64,000 nucleotides of DNA from Schistosoma mansoni. Taxonomy: Eukaryota > Platyhelminthes > Trematoda > Strigeidida > Schistosomatidae. The notes beneath the pieces are model-generated. The model was not told the DNA's origin. It did no database searches and saw only the letters and a program-made list of their open reading frames with translations. The stretch lies in assembly GCF_000237925.1 (NCBI RefSeq), contig NC_031502.1, forward strand, positions 42,719,975 to 42,783,974, written 5' to 3'. Both the position numbers and the translations under genes were made by a program. Below are positions 35,849 through 47,666 of this stretch, one piece after another; position 1 is the stretch's first letter; the number at the start of each line of letters is the position of its first letter.

Positions 35849-37254
35849 TATTTTTATGCCTAAATTATCAAGAATATTTCAGTAATAACCTAATATATGT
35901 ATATAAAAGAAGTACAAAATTAAATTTACTGTTGAATCACATTTACAACAAATTGATTCAAATTATTTATAATAACATTATTAGCGATCATTCAAATGAA
36001 TGTTTTTTTTAGTTCGACAATCAATCAATTATTAGACATTTCGATTAAATCTCACAGTGATATTCAGAATAAACTTTTTTTGTACTACATTAGACTTATT
36101 TATTGGATGTTCCAGCATCCAAATATTTATGCCCAATTGAAATCGATGTTTGATTTCTAAACGTGAAGCTGCATCCTTACTTGTTTTAGAACCATATCGA
36201 AAAATATTTTTTTTATACATCTAAATTGGACTAATCTTACTAAACAAGTGTTTCGGTACTTAAACAGATCAAGAAAAAAGAGCTTTGTAAAATAAAAGGA
36301 ATTCATTCTACTTCACCGTTTTTGATTCATTTTGTTTTGCAATTTTTTTTCTTCTTGTTATGTTTAAATTTTTTAAAAGGATCAAGTTGTAAAACATGTT
36401 TTCCATATTGTATAATCATTTGATTTGATCGTTGAATATCCCGGAATATGTGTATACTATTTGTCGAGTTTTAATGATAACCTGATCAAAGTATAAGCAC
36501 CTTCATTCAATTATCAAATAGGCCTAGGATTTCGATGATTTTCACTTAAACCTAAACTTCATCCTTTATGAAAATGCTTCAGCGTAATAGGTACATAAAC
36601 CAGTCGTCAGATCTCCCATCATCAGTTATCTGAAATACAATCAATGGACGAAAATGAAACAGAAAAGGAACTAAACTTTCGATTCAATGATGCTACATGT
36701 TACTATCTTAATTTATAAACTTTGGTATGTTATGTTTCACTTAAATATCATCAAATATTATTCAAAAATTCAACGAATTATGAGAATCTCTTGATTTATG
36801 ATGTTACTAAAGATCTGGTCAAGTTATAGTCCACGAAAACAAAGATATGAATAAAGTCAGTTAAACTCTGAATTGTTCATTCCCATCTGCTGAATTAAAA
36901 AATATGCATGATAAATTCAATATAAAACTTTGTTACTAGGAAATTAAAAACAAACTTCATTAAGAAGTTTGTCAATATATGTGCATAAAATTATGCAACA
37001 CTAAGAATCATGACTGCCTAGTTGATTAACTTAAAAAGCATGCAACTTTGTGCTTCCTTAAGATTAACAGGATCTATGATGAGTACACTGATTTTTGTAA
37101 GTTACTGGCTAAAAAAACATTTAGCAATTTGGGTCATTTACAGTTTGAAAGACCTTTTTCACTCAACTCTTGCAAAATTCTAATATATCTAATAAATTTA
37201 TATTTTTTTACTCAATGTTTCATCCGTATGGATCATCCTTGTTATCGATAAAGA
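35849..37254. other. AT-rich non-coding stretch
   Basis: About 1.4 kb with no credible exon and no named repeat. Confidence 0.4.
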
Positions 37255-37311
37255 ACAGGTATTCCTAAACAGCTTCCTACACAAGATACTTCAGTTCTAT
37301 TGGTTAAAGGC
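37255..37311 (+). mobile_element. RTE LINE fragment, left part
   Basis: AACAGGTATTCCTAAACAGC and ACACAAGATACTTCAG encode the RTE tail peptide QVFLNSFLHKILQ, as in the copies at 606-640 and 51659-51700. The LINE is interrupted here by an insertion and resumes near 37840. Confidence 0.65.
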
Positions 37312-37616
37312 TGTCGGGAATGACTTTGTAGTGCCGCGATTCGTTAATCGTTTACTTCGATAACCGCTTTAATTCTAATCTTAACGGTGCGTAAAATCAG
37401 AAGACAAAGGATAGCAGCAACTACAGTTTATTGTCGAATAACTCAGGTTAGAAAGCTAACAACACCTGAGCGAATATCAACGAGCGAGTGAGAGGCAAGC
37501 GAGCGAGTGAACAGGCGAATAAGCGAAGGAAGCGAACGAGGAGCAAGCGAGCGAATAGCAAGCATTACATAGGCAATTTATAGTCAGATTTAATAAGGGC
37601 ACAGCAAAGCAAAACA
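37312..37616 (+). mobile_element. probable solo LTR inserted in the RTE copy
   Basis: A block beginning TGTCGGGAATGAC and ending GCAAAACA, flanked by AAGGC on both sides (37307-37311 and 37617-37621). TG...CA ends with a 5-base duplication fit a solo LTR of a Gypsy-like element. It holds a purine-rich GCGAGCGA-type subrepeat at 37480-37560. The LINE does not resume until about 37840, so the true element could be longer and the AAGGC match fortuitous. No internal coding region is present. Confidence 0.45.
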
Positions 37617-37621
37617 AAGGC

Positions 37622-37838
37622 TGATAATAATATTTGCGTGTGTACATATATGGGGAGGAGTATGAGTCATCGAGTGATATTTAAGCAGTCAACATTTCGG
37701 ATAGAGTGTCATGTGCTCTAGTGGTATAGCAGTGCAAAGAATATGCAAATTGTTACTATCCAAATGGAGATGTCTGTTAAGTAAGTTAATAAAAAGGGCT
37801 TAACCAGAATTGACTATAATCGGAATTGATTATAGGAT
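37622..37838. other. unassigned segment inside the interrupted LINE
   Basis: About 215 bases between the LTR-like block and the resumption of RTE sequence. They could be the rest of a longer LTR or a second insertion. Confidence 0.35.
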
Positions 37839-38135
37839 GGTTGCTATAACTTACACTGACGGAGAAAAAAGGAGCTCTCAGCTGAAGAGGAAATTAAGAA
37901 AAGAGGTTGAAAAAGGATAAAGTACATTTTATGCAAACCACTAAACCGAACTTAAAGCAAGCTTCAACTTGGAATCCCCAGTTAAAAATAAAAAGAGGTA
38001 GACCAAATTACACATGGCGCCGAGGAATGGACTCATACATCAAGACCACGAATAACACTGCTTGATAACTAGAAAGGAAAGCCTAGGACACAGTTGATTG
38101 GAGACCACTGCCTCCACGAGTGGTACCATGAGTAA
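37839..38135 (+). mobile_element. RTE LINE fragment, right part
   Basis: Resumes with GGAGCTCTCAGCTGAAGAGG (peptide QLSAEEEI, as in other copies). It continues to ATTGGAGACCACTGCCTCCA, the equivalent of the family's [13 protein letters not shown] end. Frames are broken and part of the tail is diverged. Confidence 0.7.
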
Positions 38136-39604
38136 GAACAAGAGAGAAAAATGCTTATGTATTTCATCTTAAAGTTTTTGTTATTCAACGTATTACAAAC
38201 AGGAATTTTTAAGACAATAAACGAATGTATTAATTAATCGGACCATATTAAAACTTTACTGAATCCTAACCGAAAAGTGAATTTAAATAATGGACTAGAA
38301 CTGCATTCAGATGAGAAGGATGAGAAGGAATAAAGTGTTTCGTTTAGCATCTCAATCATCACTCTTGTTATTCTCAGAATTTCTGCATAAGATACCAGAA
38401 GTTACTAATATGATCGGATTCCACTGTGAATAAGCAAAAATCTTTCATCAAATTTTCTAAACAGTGGATTAAATATTTATAAGTACCTAGTTTATGCTTG
38501 AAACTAACTCAAATATGACTTGTCTTAACCCTCATAGAGACAACTGTAATAAATTATTCTATCGTTCTTTGATACCTGTAATTCTATATACCAGTTCTTT
38601 TATGAATATAAAGCTCGTCCATAAGAAGAACAAAAAATAAAGATTTTGTTCACAGTTTCTATCGTATCACATGGAGAGTATATTCAGTCTGGTATTTGTA
38701 GGTGAATGACATTTTTTATGAGCTGCAAAATCTTTCAAAATAATTGACACATGTTGTTATATTCAATTAGCTGTCATTAAAAGGACTAAATATAATTTAT
38801 ATGTTCAAAATGGTACTATTACCAGTAATCAGTTGGTTTTATATATCAAGTTTTCTACATTATTCTCATACTTTATCTCAAAATTATTTTCTATTTTCAT
38901 TACAGGTTCTTTCATCTTCGTCATTTTGTCTTAATTTATTACATTACCTTATATAAACCTATGAATAATTTATTGTCAATTGATGTAATGTATGACGTCA
39001 GTTTACTAATTCTAGAAATGTGCTTATTCATCCTTACACCATCTACTCAACATTTCTCCCTTTTCCTCTACGTTATCAGTCTGATGAGATTTTTCTAACT
39101 AGGTGTTTAATTTCAGATATTTTGACCACCATACATTTTTGTTATTACTTATTTCAGGCAATATTTCTCTACTTACTGAAGAAACCAAGAGCATTTTCAA
39201 AAGTAGTTATTATAATCTGAAAAAAATATCCAGAAGTTAGTCATTTCTGTTAAATCCAACGTTTCAGTTTCTTTGCCGCCCTCACTATTTATACTTGACG
39301 ATCCCAACTGTTTAGAAGGAGACACGAGAACCAGCTTGGGAAGCTTTAGGATTAAGAAACCTGACTAAAATACAGTTAGTCCCCATGCTTATCTAACAGA
39401 TGTGTTTACTCACCTAGACAATTTGTATTCAATGACTTTGGGTAGGTGAATAATCAGGTTAATCATAGCATAACCCTCACCTGTTACGATACCTTGTCAT
39501 AGCCTCTAATATGTCTAGTTTTGCTTGTCATATCAAATTCAAAAATCTTTTCTTCATGATATTTCTTGAATTCGTATATTCAGGTTAATAAAATGAAACA
39601 ATTT
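38136..39604. other. non-coding stretch
   Basis: AT-rich, with a GC-richer patch at 39255-39500 that starts AATCCAACGTTTC, like 9716. It is probably a repeat but was not classified. Confidence 0.35.
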
Positions 39605-39851
39605 TCATGGGAAGATACAAGTAAACAACGCCAAATGAATTTAAACTTCACCCCATTGCACAAGCAGGTGGTTATCAGGACTCAGTAGCTAAACTGGGTA
39701 ATGCGATGGCGTTTGGAGTGAACGGTACTGGGTTCGAGTCCCAGAGAGAACATCAACTCTGAGATGCGCCTGCATCCAGCTGATGAGTCTTGAACAGGAC
39801 GAAACGCGCGTCCTGGATTCCACTGCTAGCCAATATCCATCTTTGCTTATA
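39605..39851 (+). mobile_element. SINE family A, plus copy with complete head and ribozyme
   Basis: Runs from the end of segment X (GGGAAGATACAAG) through TTCACCCCATTGCACAAGC, the A-box-like AGTAGCTAAACTGG, B box GGGTTCGAGTCCC, ribozyme, and the tail ATATCCATCTTTGCTTAT. The head is tRNA-derived and would serve as an internal Pol III promoter. Confidence 0.92.
39774..39818 (+). ncRNA. hammerhead ribozyme in SINE A, intact core
   Basis: ATCCAG (39774-39779), core CTGATGA (39780-39786), stem II GTCT...GGAC, core GAAA (39801-39804), self-complementary stem III ACGCGCGT, cleavage triplet GTC (39810-39812), and CTGGAT (39813-39818), which pairs perfectly with the first strand. All invariant core bases are present. 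This matches the Schistosoma Sm-alpha hammerhead. Confidence 0.92.
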
Positions 39852-40544
39852 AATTTTCATGGAAGTTTGAAGTAATCAACTATTAAACCCATTTGTTTAA
39901 GAGATATATATTTTTGTGTTTTATCAATTGGTATCGGATGAATCTTGTCTGCATGGGATAATGCAATCTGAATAAGGTGTGAATATTTAGCTTCACATAA
40001 TTGGCCTCCAGTATGACATGATCTTTTTTAATTAGCAATAAAAGATCATATCTCCTGAAGTTGCATTATTTTTGGGGTTATTTTTCAGTCATTTAACATT
40101 AAATATGTTTATATAAATAAATTTAACCCTTTAATTCAATTATTCATTTTCGGTAAACTGAAGTAATAGAAGTTCTTTATTCGGATTATTCTATTCTGTT
40201 TGAATTGATCATTGAATACAATACATTTCTCACTATTGTTCATTATTAATTAATGCAATTTTATAATAGAATAATTAAAATGATCGAAATAGTTATATTA
40301 ATCTAAAGAAACAAAGGTTCAAATGAATTAATGTTATTTAGAACAACAGATAATATCTACAAAATAACCAATTCCATAGAATTACAACTGAATAACAAAG
40401 AAGTAACATTTTACCTAAACTCAATTATACAGCCAAAATGCATTTAAAGGATGCAACCGCATAGGGTTTACCAACCGATCAATCCAAATACTAAATAGAA
40501 AGTTAAGTATGCAGATCAATCAGTCAAATGGTTATTATTATTTG
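39852..40544. other. AT-rich non-coding stretch
   Basis: No recognised feature. Confidence 0.4.
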
Positions 40545-41046
40545 AACACAAAAATATTGGTACAAAGAGGCACCGATAACACATGTGCCACACAAGCCAC
40601 TTGATTTGTGTGCGGGCTATGATACTGCCCGGATGCCCGAACCGAAGCAGATGGTTTTCTTGGGGGGCTACAGTCGAAGCATTTGACCTAAAGGTCTAAC
40701 CCACAAGGCAATGGAGCAACGTAAGGAGATGCAGTCCCATAGTCGCCGGTGACCAACGATTGATTCATTCGCTATTTATGCCTTCAGAATCCTGGAGCCC
40801 ATTTGCACCATTAATTTGGAATCAGGGTTTCCCAACTCCTCTAGGTGGACTCTCCGTTTCCACCAACCCAGTTAAGGCGCCGGACATTTGCTTTTCGTAC
40901 TATCAAGTTCGTAAACAACAGTCCTGCCGCGAGAAGGCAGTGAGTAGGACTTCCCTGACAGTGACTGTATACGCGTGGCCATATGAGGGCATTTCGAGAG
41001 GGAGAGCTGACTCTTCCCACCCTCAGTCGTACCAGGGCATTTGAGG
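40545..41046 (+). mobile_element. probable LINE 5' region fragment
   Basis: A 500-base GC-richer island, starting near GAACACAAAAATATTGGTAC and ending TCGTACCAGGGCATTTGAGG. It differs sharply in composition from its flanks. I recognise it as text dispersed in schistosome genomes at the 5' end of non-LTR retrotransposons, probably of the RTE/SR2 type. That link is from memory. Overlapping opposed open frames here are not credible genes. Confidence 0.5.
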
Positions 41047-41571
41047 GTAAGATATTTATTCATAAGCGACATATGTTCTAGCACAGATACATATGACATA
41101 GAAAATAAAAGTAATCCCAAAGATGAAAAGGATTTTTAAGAATTGACACGGACTAACTCTCAGAAAACTGTTCACATTGATTAAATAAATATCAGGATTA
41201 AGTGATTAAGGTCAATTCTTTTTGGGGAATTTTTTTATTTTAAATTGTTTCTTTTTTTAATTTTAATCTTCTCTGACAAAGTAACGCTATTGAATAAATA
41301 ACGTTACATGTTATGTTAACCATTTTAGTGTTTAAATGTTATTAAAAATTACTATGAACTCTATATAACAGTTAACATTACTCCGCAGCTTATTCATTGA
41401 TTTTCTCAGTATTTATAAGGGATTTAGATTTGTTCATTTTCTAATTAAGATTTTATGAATACAAAATAATTGCATAAGTTCTTAACAATTTTTGTAATTC
41501 TGTGTGACTGACCGGGTTTACAATTTAGTTTTTCACACTTTCAAATATTTTAGTAAATTTATTCATTGTAA
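41047..41571. other. AT-rich non-coding stretch
   Basis: No recognised feature. Confidence 0.4.
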
Positions 41572-41691
41572 ATTCACTTAGTATTGCTTGTTTGAATCAT
41601 CCCATTGATTTTTAGGACTGCAACTGGTCAGTCTCTAATTGTCATATGTGCATACTGTGCGTATTGCCTCGATATAGCCTTAATTCACAAG
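41572..41691 (-). mobile_element. SINE family A, segment X only
   Basis: Minus-strand segment X (TTCACTTAGTATTGCTTGTT ... CCTTAATTCACAAG) without tRNA head or ribozyme. It directly precedes repeat E copy 2. Confidence 0.85.
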
Positions 41692-41700
41692 AATTATCCG

Positions 41701-42025
41701 TCTTGTTGTTTTGTTATGAATATTGATCGGATTTCATCAATTGTGTCTGCGATGGTCCTCTTTGCCCAGCGTTAATTTACTTTACATTTTGATGTTATTG
41801 CGGTTATCTAAATACTTAAAAATCACCTAGTAATTCATAATCTCGTTATTTTTTGCAAGGTTTTCTCACTCCAAAGACCATATAGAGACAATCCTTTGTT
41901 CTCACCTGAGATACGGACTCTACCTTCTGTTATTCTGTCACAGTTGTGACAGAACAGTTGCTTACATGTCTACCAAAGTCATCATGAATACAATATGTCT
42001 GCATAATTCATTTTCCTTCGGTTTC
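41701..42025. repeat. dispersed repeat E, copy 2
   Basis: Matches 6891-7233 in the same orientation, with small indels. It sits between a minus-strand segment X (41572-41691) and a 16-base piece of the family A 3' tail in plus orientation (42025-42040, CCATCATCTTTGCTTA). Confidence 0.8.
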
Positions 42026-42040
42026 CATCATCTTTGCTTA

Positions 42041-43592
42041 TTCATTGTAGTTTTCTGTACTTAAAATATGACTTTTACTTACAAGAAGTCTTCAAATAAC
42101 ACTACTTAGAATTATAAACGTAGTTTTGCCGTTTTCAATTAATCCATAGTCATTAAATTAGATCCGTTTCAATAATAAAAGTTTAGCAGGCTATACACTT
42201 TTTTAAGTATATGCTAGTGATGTTATTTAGAAAGACAATAAAAACTCCAAAACCAAATCATTCAGTTCAGAAGATACAATACCTGCTAAACCCTTGTTCT
42301 AAGGTACAAATATTCTTCATTATCCTATATACTTAAATCGTGTAACTGAAAAAGGATCGAACAGTGTAATAATGAACAAAGGAATGTCAGTCTCCAAATC
42401 TAAATTAAGGCATTGATGATCAGTATTCCATTGGACATTATGATATTTTTATTTACTGATCGAAGTAATTCACATAACAGAAATAGTCAAAGTATGAAAT
42501 TTCTGTAATTACCATCACATTTACCAAATAAAATGGTTTAGATTGTAATGCTGATGTATGGGCCAGAATGATAATTATTGGTTGTCTGCTTAGTTAAACG
42601 TGTAGATAGTCTGACAGGTGTCAGATGAGTTATATATTTCCCTGTCCTTACTATTTATTATTATTGATTGTTTATTGTTGTTGGATTGTGTCGGGTTTTG
42701 GTGTGGGAATATATTTATGTTCTAGTCAGCCTAATCACATGTTCTTGATCTGAGTTGTGCTGAAGTCCTGTAGAGTAGACACAGGGAGGGAATCTATTGT
42801 AGATATTAGTCTAAGGTGAATTAGCATCCCATTCGTGTAAAAAGGGAAACGACCGTTATAACAAGTGTCCAACACTAATATGACTGCATATGCTTAACCG
42901 GCTTGTGTTTGATATTGTGATTCTAAATCTGACGACGCGTAATAAAAACCAAAGACTGACGTTAAGGATTTTTATTCGACTTCAAAAAAATATCAAAATG
43001 ATATAAATATGCATTAATATTCATATGGTTTTTGTACAGTCAAATTAACAATAAGGTTTGTATAATTTGATTGAGTAATCTTTAACATCAATTAATCAAT
43101 TATTTACAATGGGAAGTTATATTTGCAATGTTATACACTGATTTGATTTCGTTCTTTCGGTGTCGTCATATCACAAATGATCGTTAATCCTCAAAAAACT
43201 GTTCCCATCATCTTCTTTGTGAGGTTCATGAAATTTGTCTTTCTAGGTTTGAGTATACTAGAAATCTAATGTGAAAATAACATGTTATTATAATCATAAC
43301 TATATTTTTGCTACATTCTAGTAAAAATGATTCACCTTTAATGTTGTCTTACTGAGTACCTAAACTATGGATGAACAATCAAGGAAAATCTAATGTGTTT
43401 ATAAATAGTAAGTAGTATGAAACTAATATTAAAATATATTAGTGGGAAAATTTTTCTGTGAAGAAGTTGAGATTTCTATAACTAAGTGTATAAAATTTCT
43501 GTTTTTCATTTATAGAGCAAACTGACTACTGATTTATACCCTTCTTATATTAATGGTGGAATTTAGACTTTGGTTAGATTTGTATGTATATT
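42041..43592. other. non-coding stretch with an unclassified GC-richer block
   Basis: 42580-42960 is richer in GC and contains TGTCGGGTTTTGG (42687) and GGGAAACGACCG (42844). It is probably an old repeat, but no boundaries or duplications could be fixed. The rest is AT-rich. Confidence 0.3.
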
Positions 43593-43768
43593 GTAGGTCC
43601 CGGGTTCGAATCTCACGAGGCGAGATCGTGGATGCGCACTGCTGAGGAGTCTCACAATAGAACGAAACGGCCGTCCATTGCTTCCAGGTTTTCCATGGTG
43701 GTCTAGCTTCAATTGATTCATGATTTCAGCTATGAAAATACTGAAATCTCCACAAAACCCCTTCTGAT
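43593..43768 (+). mobile_element. SINE family B, 5'-truncated
   Basis: B box CGGGTTCGAATCTCACGAGG, ribozyme (about 43636-43682), then a full tail to AATCTCCACAAAACCCCTTC. The ribozyme core is intact (CTGAGGA, GAAA, GTC). Stem II is weakened (GTCTC with GAAC) and stem I has one mismatch (CATTGC). Confidence 0.9.
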
Positions 43769-44380
43769 TATTGTAAAATGGTTAAAAATTGTAATTTGCA
43801 TAATGATTTTTAAACAATAACAATGCACATTTACTTCTATATGGGACTCCTAGCTGTAAAGAAATTTACGTCAAATTTAATGTCTAAAAACGATTTTTTT
43901 CGCTCTCAATAAACTTGTCTTGCTGACATATAATTCATTTTCATTATTAGGAATGATAGTATAAATTGCTGTGTCACTTTTTATTATTATTGTGACTCCT
44001 TTTTTACCATCCTTTTTCATAATCCCCTGCCAATTATTTGATCATTCATAATTTTATGCAAAAAATACCTTATCAAATTAATCACATGATCAGATTATTT
44101 AGAATGGATTCAAAAGAGTTAATCTCCTTCTCTAAATCGACTTGATTTTCTAGGCACAAATTTGACGTTGGAATCAGTTAACTATAGATGATATATTTTC
44201 TTCGAAACTCAGGTTTATGTATTAAAGTGTTTTTAAAGTTAGTGGTAGTATGCATAATTATAATCAAATTAAATCTGATATAATTGAAGTCACTGGTTCT
44301 TTGAGGGATTTTAAAAATGGGATAATGAAGACATCTAAGCTAGTTCTTGGAAAATGATGTTCCAAACAAAGTTGACATAC
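43769..44380. other. AT-rich non-coding stretch
   Basis: No recognised feature. Confidence 0.4.
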
Positions 44381-44833
44381 TAAGCAAAGAAGGATAGTGA
44401 CTAGCAGTGGAATCCAGGACGCGCATTTCGTCCTATTTGGGACTCGTCAGCTGGATGTACTTGCATCTCAGAGTTGATATTCACTCTGGGACTCGAACCC
44501 AGTACCTTTCGCTTCAAACGCCATCGCATTATCCACTTAGCTACTGAGTCCTTGATAGCCACTTGCTTTTGCGATGGGGTGGAGTTTAAATTTACTTAGA
44601 ATTGTTTGTTTTTATCTTCCCATTGATTTTTAGGACTGCAACTGGTCAGCATCTTATCGGCCATATGTGCATAATGTGCGTATTGCCTCGATATAGCCTT
44701 ATATCACAAGCATATTAAGCAAATAAGACTATATCGAGGCAATACGCCACCGTATGTACTTGTGCCAATTAGAGACCGACCAGTCATAAACATCAATGGA
44801 AAGATTCAAGCAAACAATACTAAGTGAATTTAA
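44381..44833. mobile_element. SINE family A, full copy with inverted partial second copy
   Basis: 44381-44713 is a complete minus-strand unit: tail, ribozyme, tRNA-like head with B box GGGTTCGAGTCCC, then segment X. After about 12 bases, 44726-44833 is segment X again in plus orientation (ATATCGAGGCAATACG ... ACTAAGTGAATTTA). The two X segments, about 44589-44700 and 44726-44833, form a long inverted repeat with a short spacer. Confidence 0.9.
44412..44456 (-). ncRNA. hammerhead ribozyme in SINE A, intact core
   Basis: ATCCAG, core CTGACGA, perfect stem II GTCC/GGAC around CAAATA, core GAAA, GCGCG stem III, cleavage triplet GTC, then CTGGAT. Stems I and II are perfect. It is probably the least damaged family A ribozyme here along with 39774-39818. 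Confidence 0.92.
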
Positions 44834-47312
44834 TGTTGACATACCTTTTAATATTGAATAATTTATTTTGTAGATAGACATTTCTAGTTCAAAGATATTT
44901 ACCGTCATAGACTGGTGTCAGCTGAAAACCACTGAAAAAAAGGATCACTAGACAATTGTTTGATCTTTCATGAGATTACTCAGAAACGGATATCAACGAT
45001 TTCACTCAGGTTTAAATCAATGACTTCTAGGTCTCCAGTGAAGGATGATACATCATTCATCGCCAATTCATCTTTAGCCGGTTTGTATGGAATGATGCTA
45101 TCCTCATAGAAATTCATTATTGAAAAGCGTTCTTGAGAATCGACTCACTTCACTGGTTACGTCAGTACATAATGTTTTTATGGTATTTTATTCGGTTGGA
45201 AAAAACTAAGATCAAATACATTTTGTCACAATAAACTTAACTACTAACAATTTAATAGTAGTTAAAAATACATCACTTATTTTCAAAGAAAGATGAAAAG
45301 TTTATGCATCACATCGAATAATAAAGCTTTAGTGCAATGAACACATTTCCAAATCTGGACAAGTTTTACATTTATATTGATGCAGTTTGTGTAGTCTCAT
45401 TGTTAACCCTTTTTGAGGGATATTTTATCCTAAAATGCGGATCGGGTCAGTAAACGTTCATTTTTAAATTGCGGCTCACTAATGCTATACACTATTATAC
45501 AGGTTTTACAGATGAATACCAAACCAATACAAATCAAAAAGTTATGAAACAATTCACAGTGTACATACGATGGAAGTTATTGTTGTTCATAAAATTAATA
45601 GTGAATTGTTGAGGAAGTTTTGTATGAAATTTATCGGATATGTTGATTTCGATGTTCCAATGTCCTCCTATTTAACGTAATAAATAAAATGAAATAGTTT
45701 GTTATGAATTGGTAAACCATATCAGATTGTTATATTGTTATATTAGCTAAATAAAAGGTGGCTGAATTCTAAAATAAACTCTCTAATATTAAATAATGAA
45801 CTAGGAAAATGAATGTAATGGTTAACCAGTAGATTAGTTTCGACATCTCAGGCTTCGATATAATAGACTCCGACTTATATTTAATACTCTGGAATATTGT
45901 TTATCACATCTGCAGTGAATTGTACTCCAAACTATATTTTAATATCACTCATACATGTATATTTTAACATTTTCATTTGACCGTTATCTGATGTATTTTC
46001 ACTATAGTATTAAATTAGGTACTAGACAATAAAATGTATAGAATATTTCCTGATCAAGTTTTGTATGACTACAGTATGCTATTACTTTTAAACTTTACAG
46101 ACGTTTATGAATGTGATGGAGTCATAAATTTTATTCGTTAGTAGAAATAGGATTTATTATGACTTGCTTTCATAATCTAATTTGGTCAGAAACGCCTGAA
46201 AACATTCATTGTATCAGACATTACGTTTTATTATTTATTATTTTTATTACCATTATCTTTGTTCAATATTATATTTTCGGTACAATTCTCAGCACAAAGT
46301 ATTTGAAGAAGTTTCCGTTTCTTACTTCATGGTCGATCCTGACAATAAAAATTGATTGATCGCCAGTTAGACGTCAGCAGTCCAGTAAACCGGCATCAAA
46401 ATAATGTACATTCTTTTCGCTGCATATTGATAGAAACCACGATATTTCTGATAGGACCTTTTGTAACTTGTACAACGAAAGGTTATACACTTTTCAGAAA
46501 CTCACCTGAATGGGTTTTGTGATTAATAGACATAATGATATATTAAGACAAACAAAAATAGATAACTTGTTGAAATATCTAGATGGCAGGAACAGGTAGC
46601 CTAGATGTTCATGCAGGCTGACCTTCTGGTATATATTGTCTCAGCATGATTTATTACCCTTACTTCACCGAGAAAAATCTTTCAGGCTACTAATATACTT
46701 ACCTGATATTATTTACAATAAATCAAGCACTTACGCTACTGATAGAAACCATAACAATAAATATGATAATAATAAACTGAGAATTTCATCAGTAAAATGC
46801 TATTTGATAGGAATAAAGTTATTTTCCGAAGTCGATCAACGAGGCCAGTTCTTATTATTATTAACTGAATATTGTATAGAATATGTGTTGTAATGATGAT
46901 TTTAGCTGGAAGAGTAATAATTTGGATGGCTTCTAAAAATCTATCGTTTTATGGCAGTGTACACACAAGTGAGGATATTTCAGACATATTCTTTGAAATG
47001 TGACGGCCAAGGTTATTACATTAAATCTTTTTTGAAATCATGGTAGTAAATGAAATACATTATGGATATAATATATTAACTTCGTAGCCCAATGATCAAA
47101 GAAGTAATTTTTTACCCCAAAAAATAATTTATGAACAATTTCAAAATTCACATGCTTCTCTAAACGCAGTTATTATTCATATAGCATATCTCCATATGAG
47201 CCATCAATATAACCTAATTTATTTAAAAATTATGATTGTTAAATATATTTTAAATTTATTAACCATTAGAGTTCTTTATTTGCCTAACACTTTTTCATCA
47301 AAACCATAAACA
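44834..47312. other. long AT-rich non-coding stretch
   Basis: About 2.5 kb with no credible exon or named repeat. Confidence 0.4.
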
Positions 47313-47666
47313 GATCAATGTTGGACAACCATTGAATATCTGGAAGCAGTGAACGCTCTTTTCATCCTAGTATGAGATTCCTTGGCCGTGCTCATCCACA
47401 AAGATGGTCATGCAATATTATGGATTGGTTGATGTTAGACATGAACAGTGTTGGATGCCAGCTCAGCGGTCCGGAGGCTAAGTATTCATGCGAAGCCCAA
47501 GATCATGGGTTTGAGTCCTACGTGTTGGATCGTGGATGTACACTACTGAAGAATCCTATACTATGACGAAACGGCTTTCCAGTGCTTCCAGGTATTCAAC
47601 AGTGATCTAACATAGACCGGTTCATGGTTTCAATAAAACTCAACAGTCTCCACAACCCCTTTCTGT
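47313..47666. mobile_element. SINE family B, head-to-head mosaic
   Basis: 47313-47399 is a minus-strand piece covering tail and ribozyme (ACCATTGAATATCTGGAAGC ... GTGCTCATCCAC). 47417-47666 is a nearly full plus copy: GATTGGTTGATGTTAGACAT, A-box-like CAGCTCAGCGGTC, B box GGGTTTGAGTCC, ribozyme (47538-47585, core CTGAAGA/GAAA present, stem II poor), tail to CAGTCTCCACAACCCC. The opposed ribozyme regions form an interrupted inverted repeat. Confidence 0.8.

Noticed and set aside
39660-39760. tRNA-like A and B boxes as genuine tRNA genes
   Set aside because: No acceptor stem or anticodon arm pairs properly, and each is followed by a hammerhead SINE body, so they are SINE heads.
40760-41120. Two overlapping frames on opposite strands
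   Set aside because: Both fall in a GC-richer repeat fragment (probable LINE 5' region). Opposed frames of equal quality reflect composition.
42687-42874. TGTCGGG...CAACA block as another solo LTR
   Set aside because: No matching flanking duplication could be found and the boundaries are unclear.
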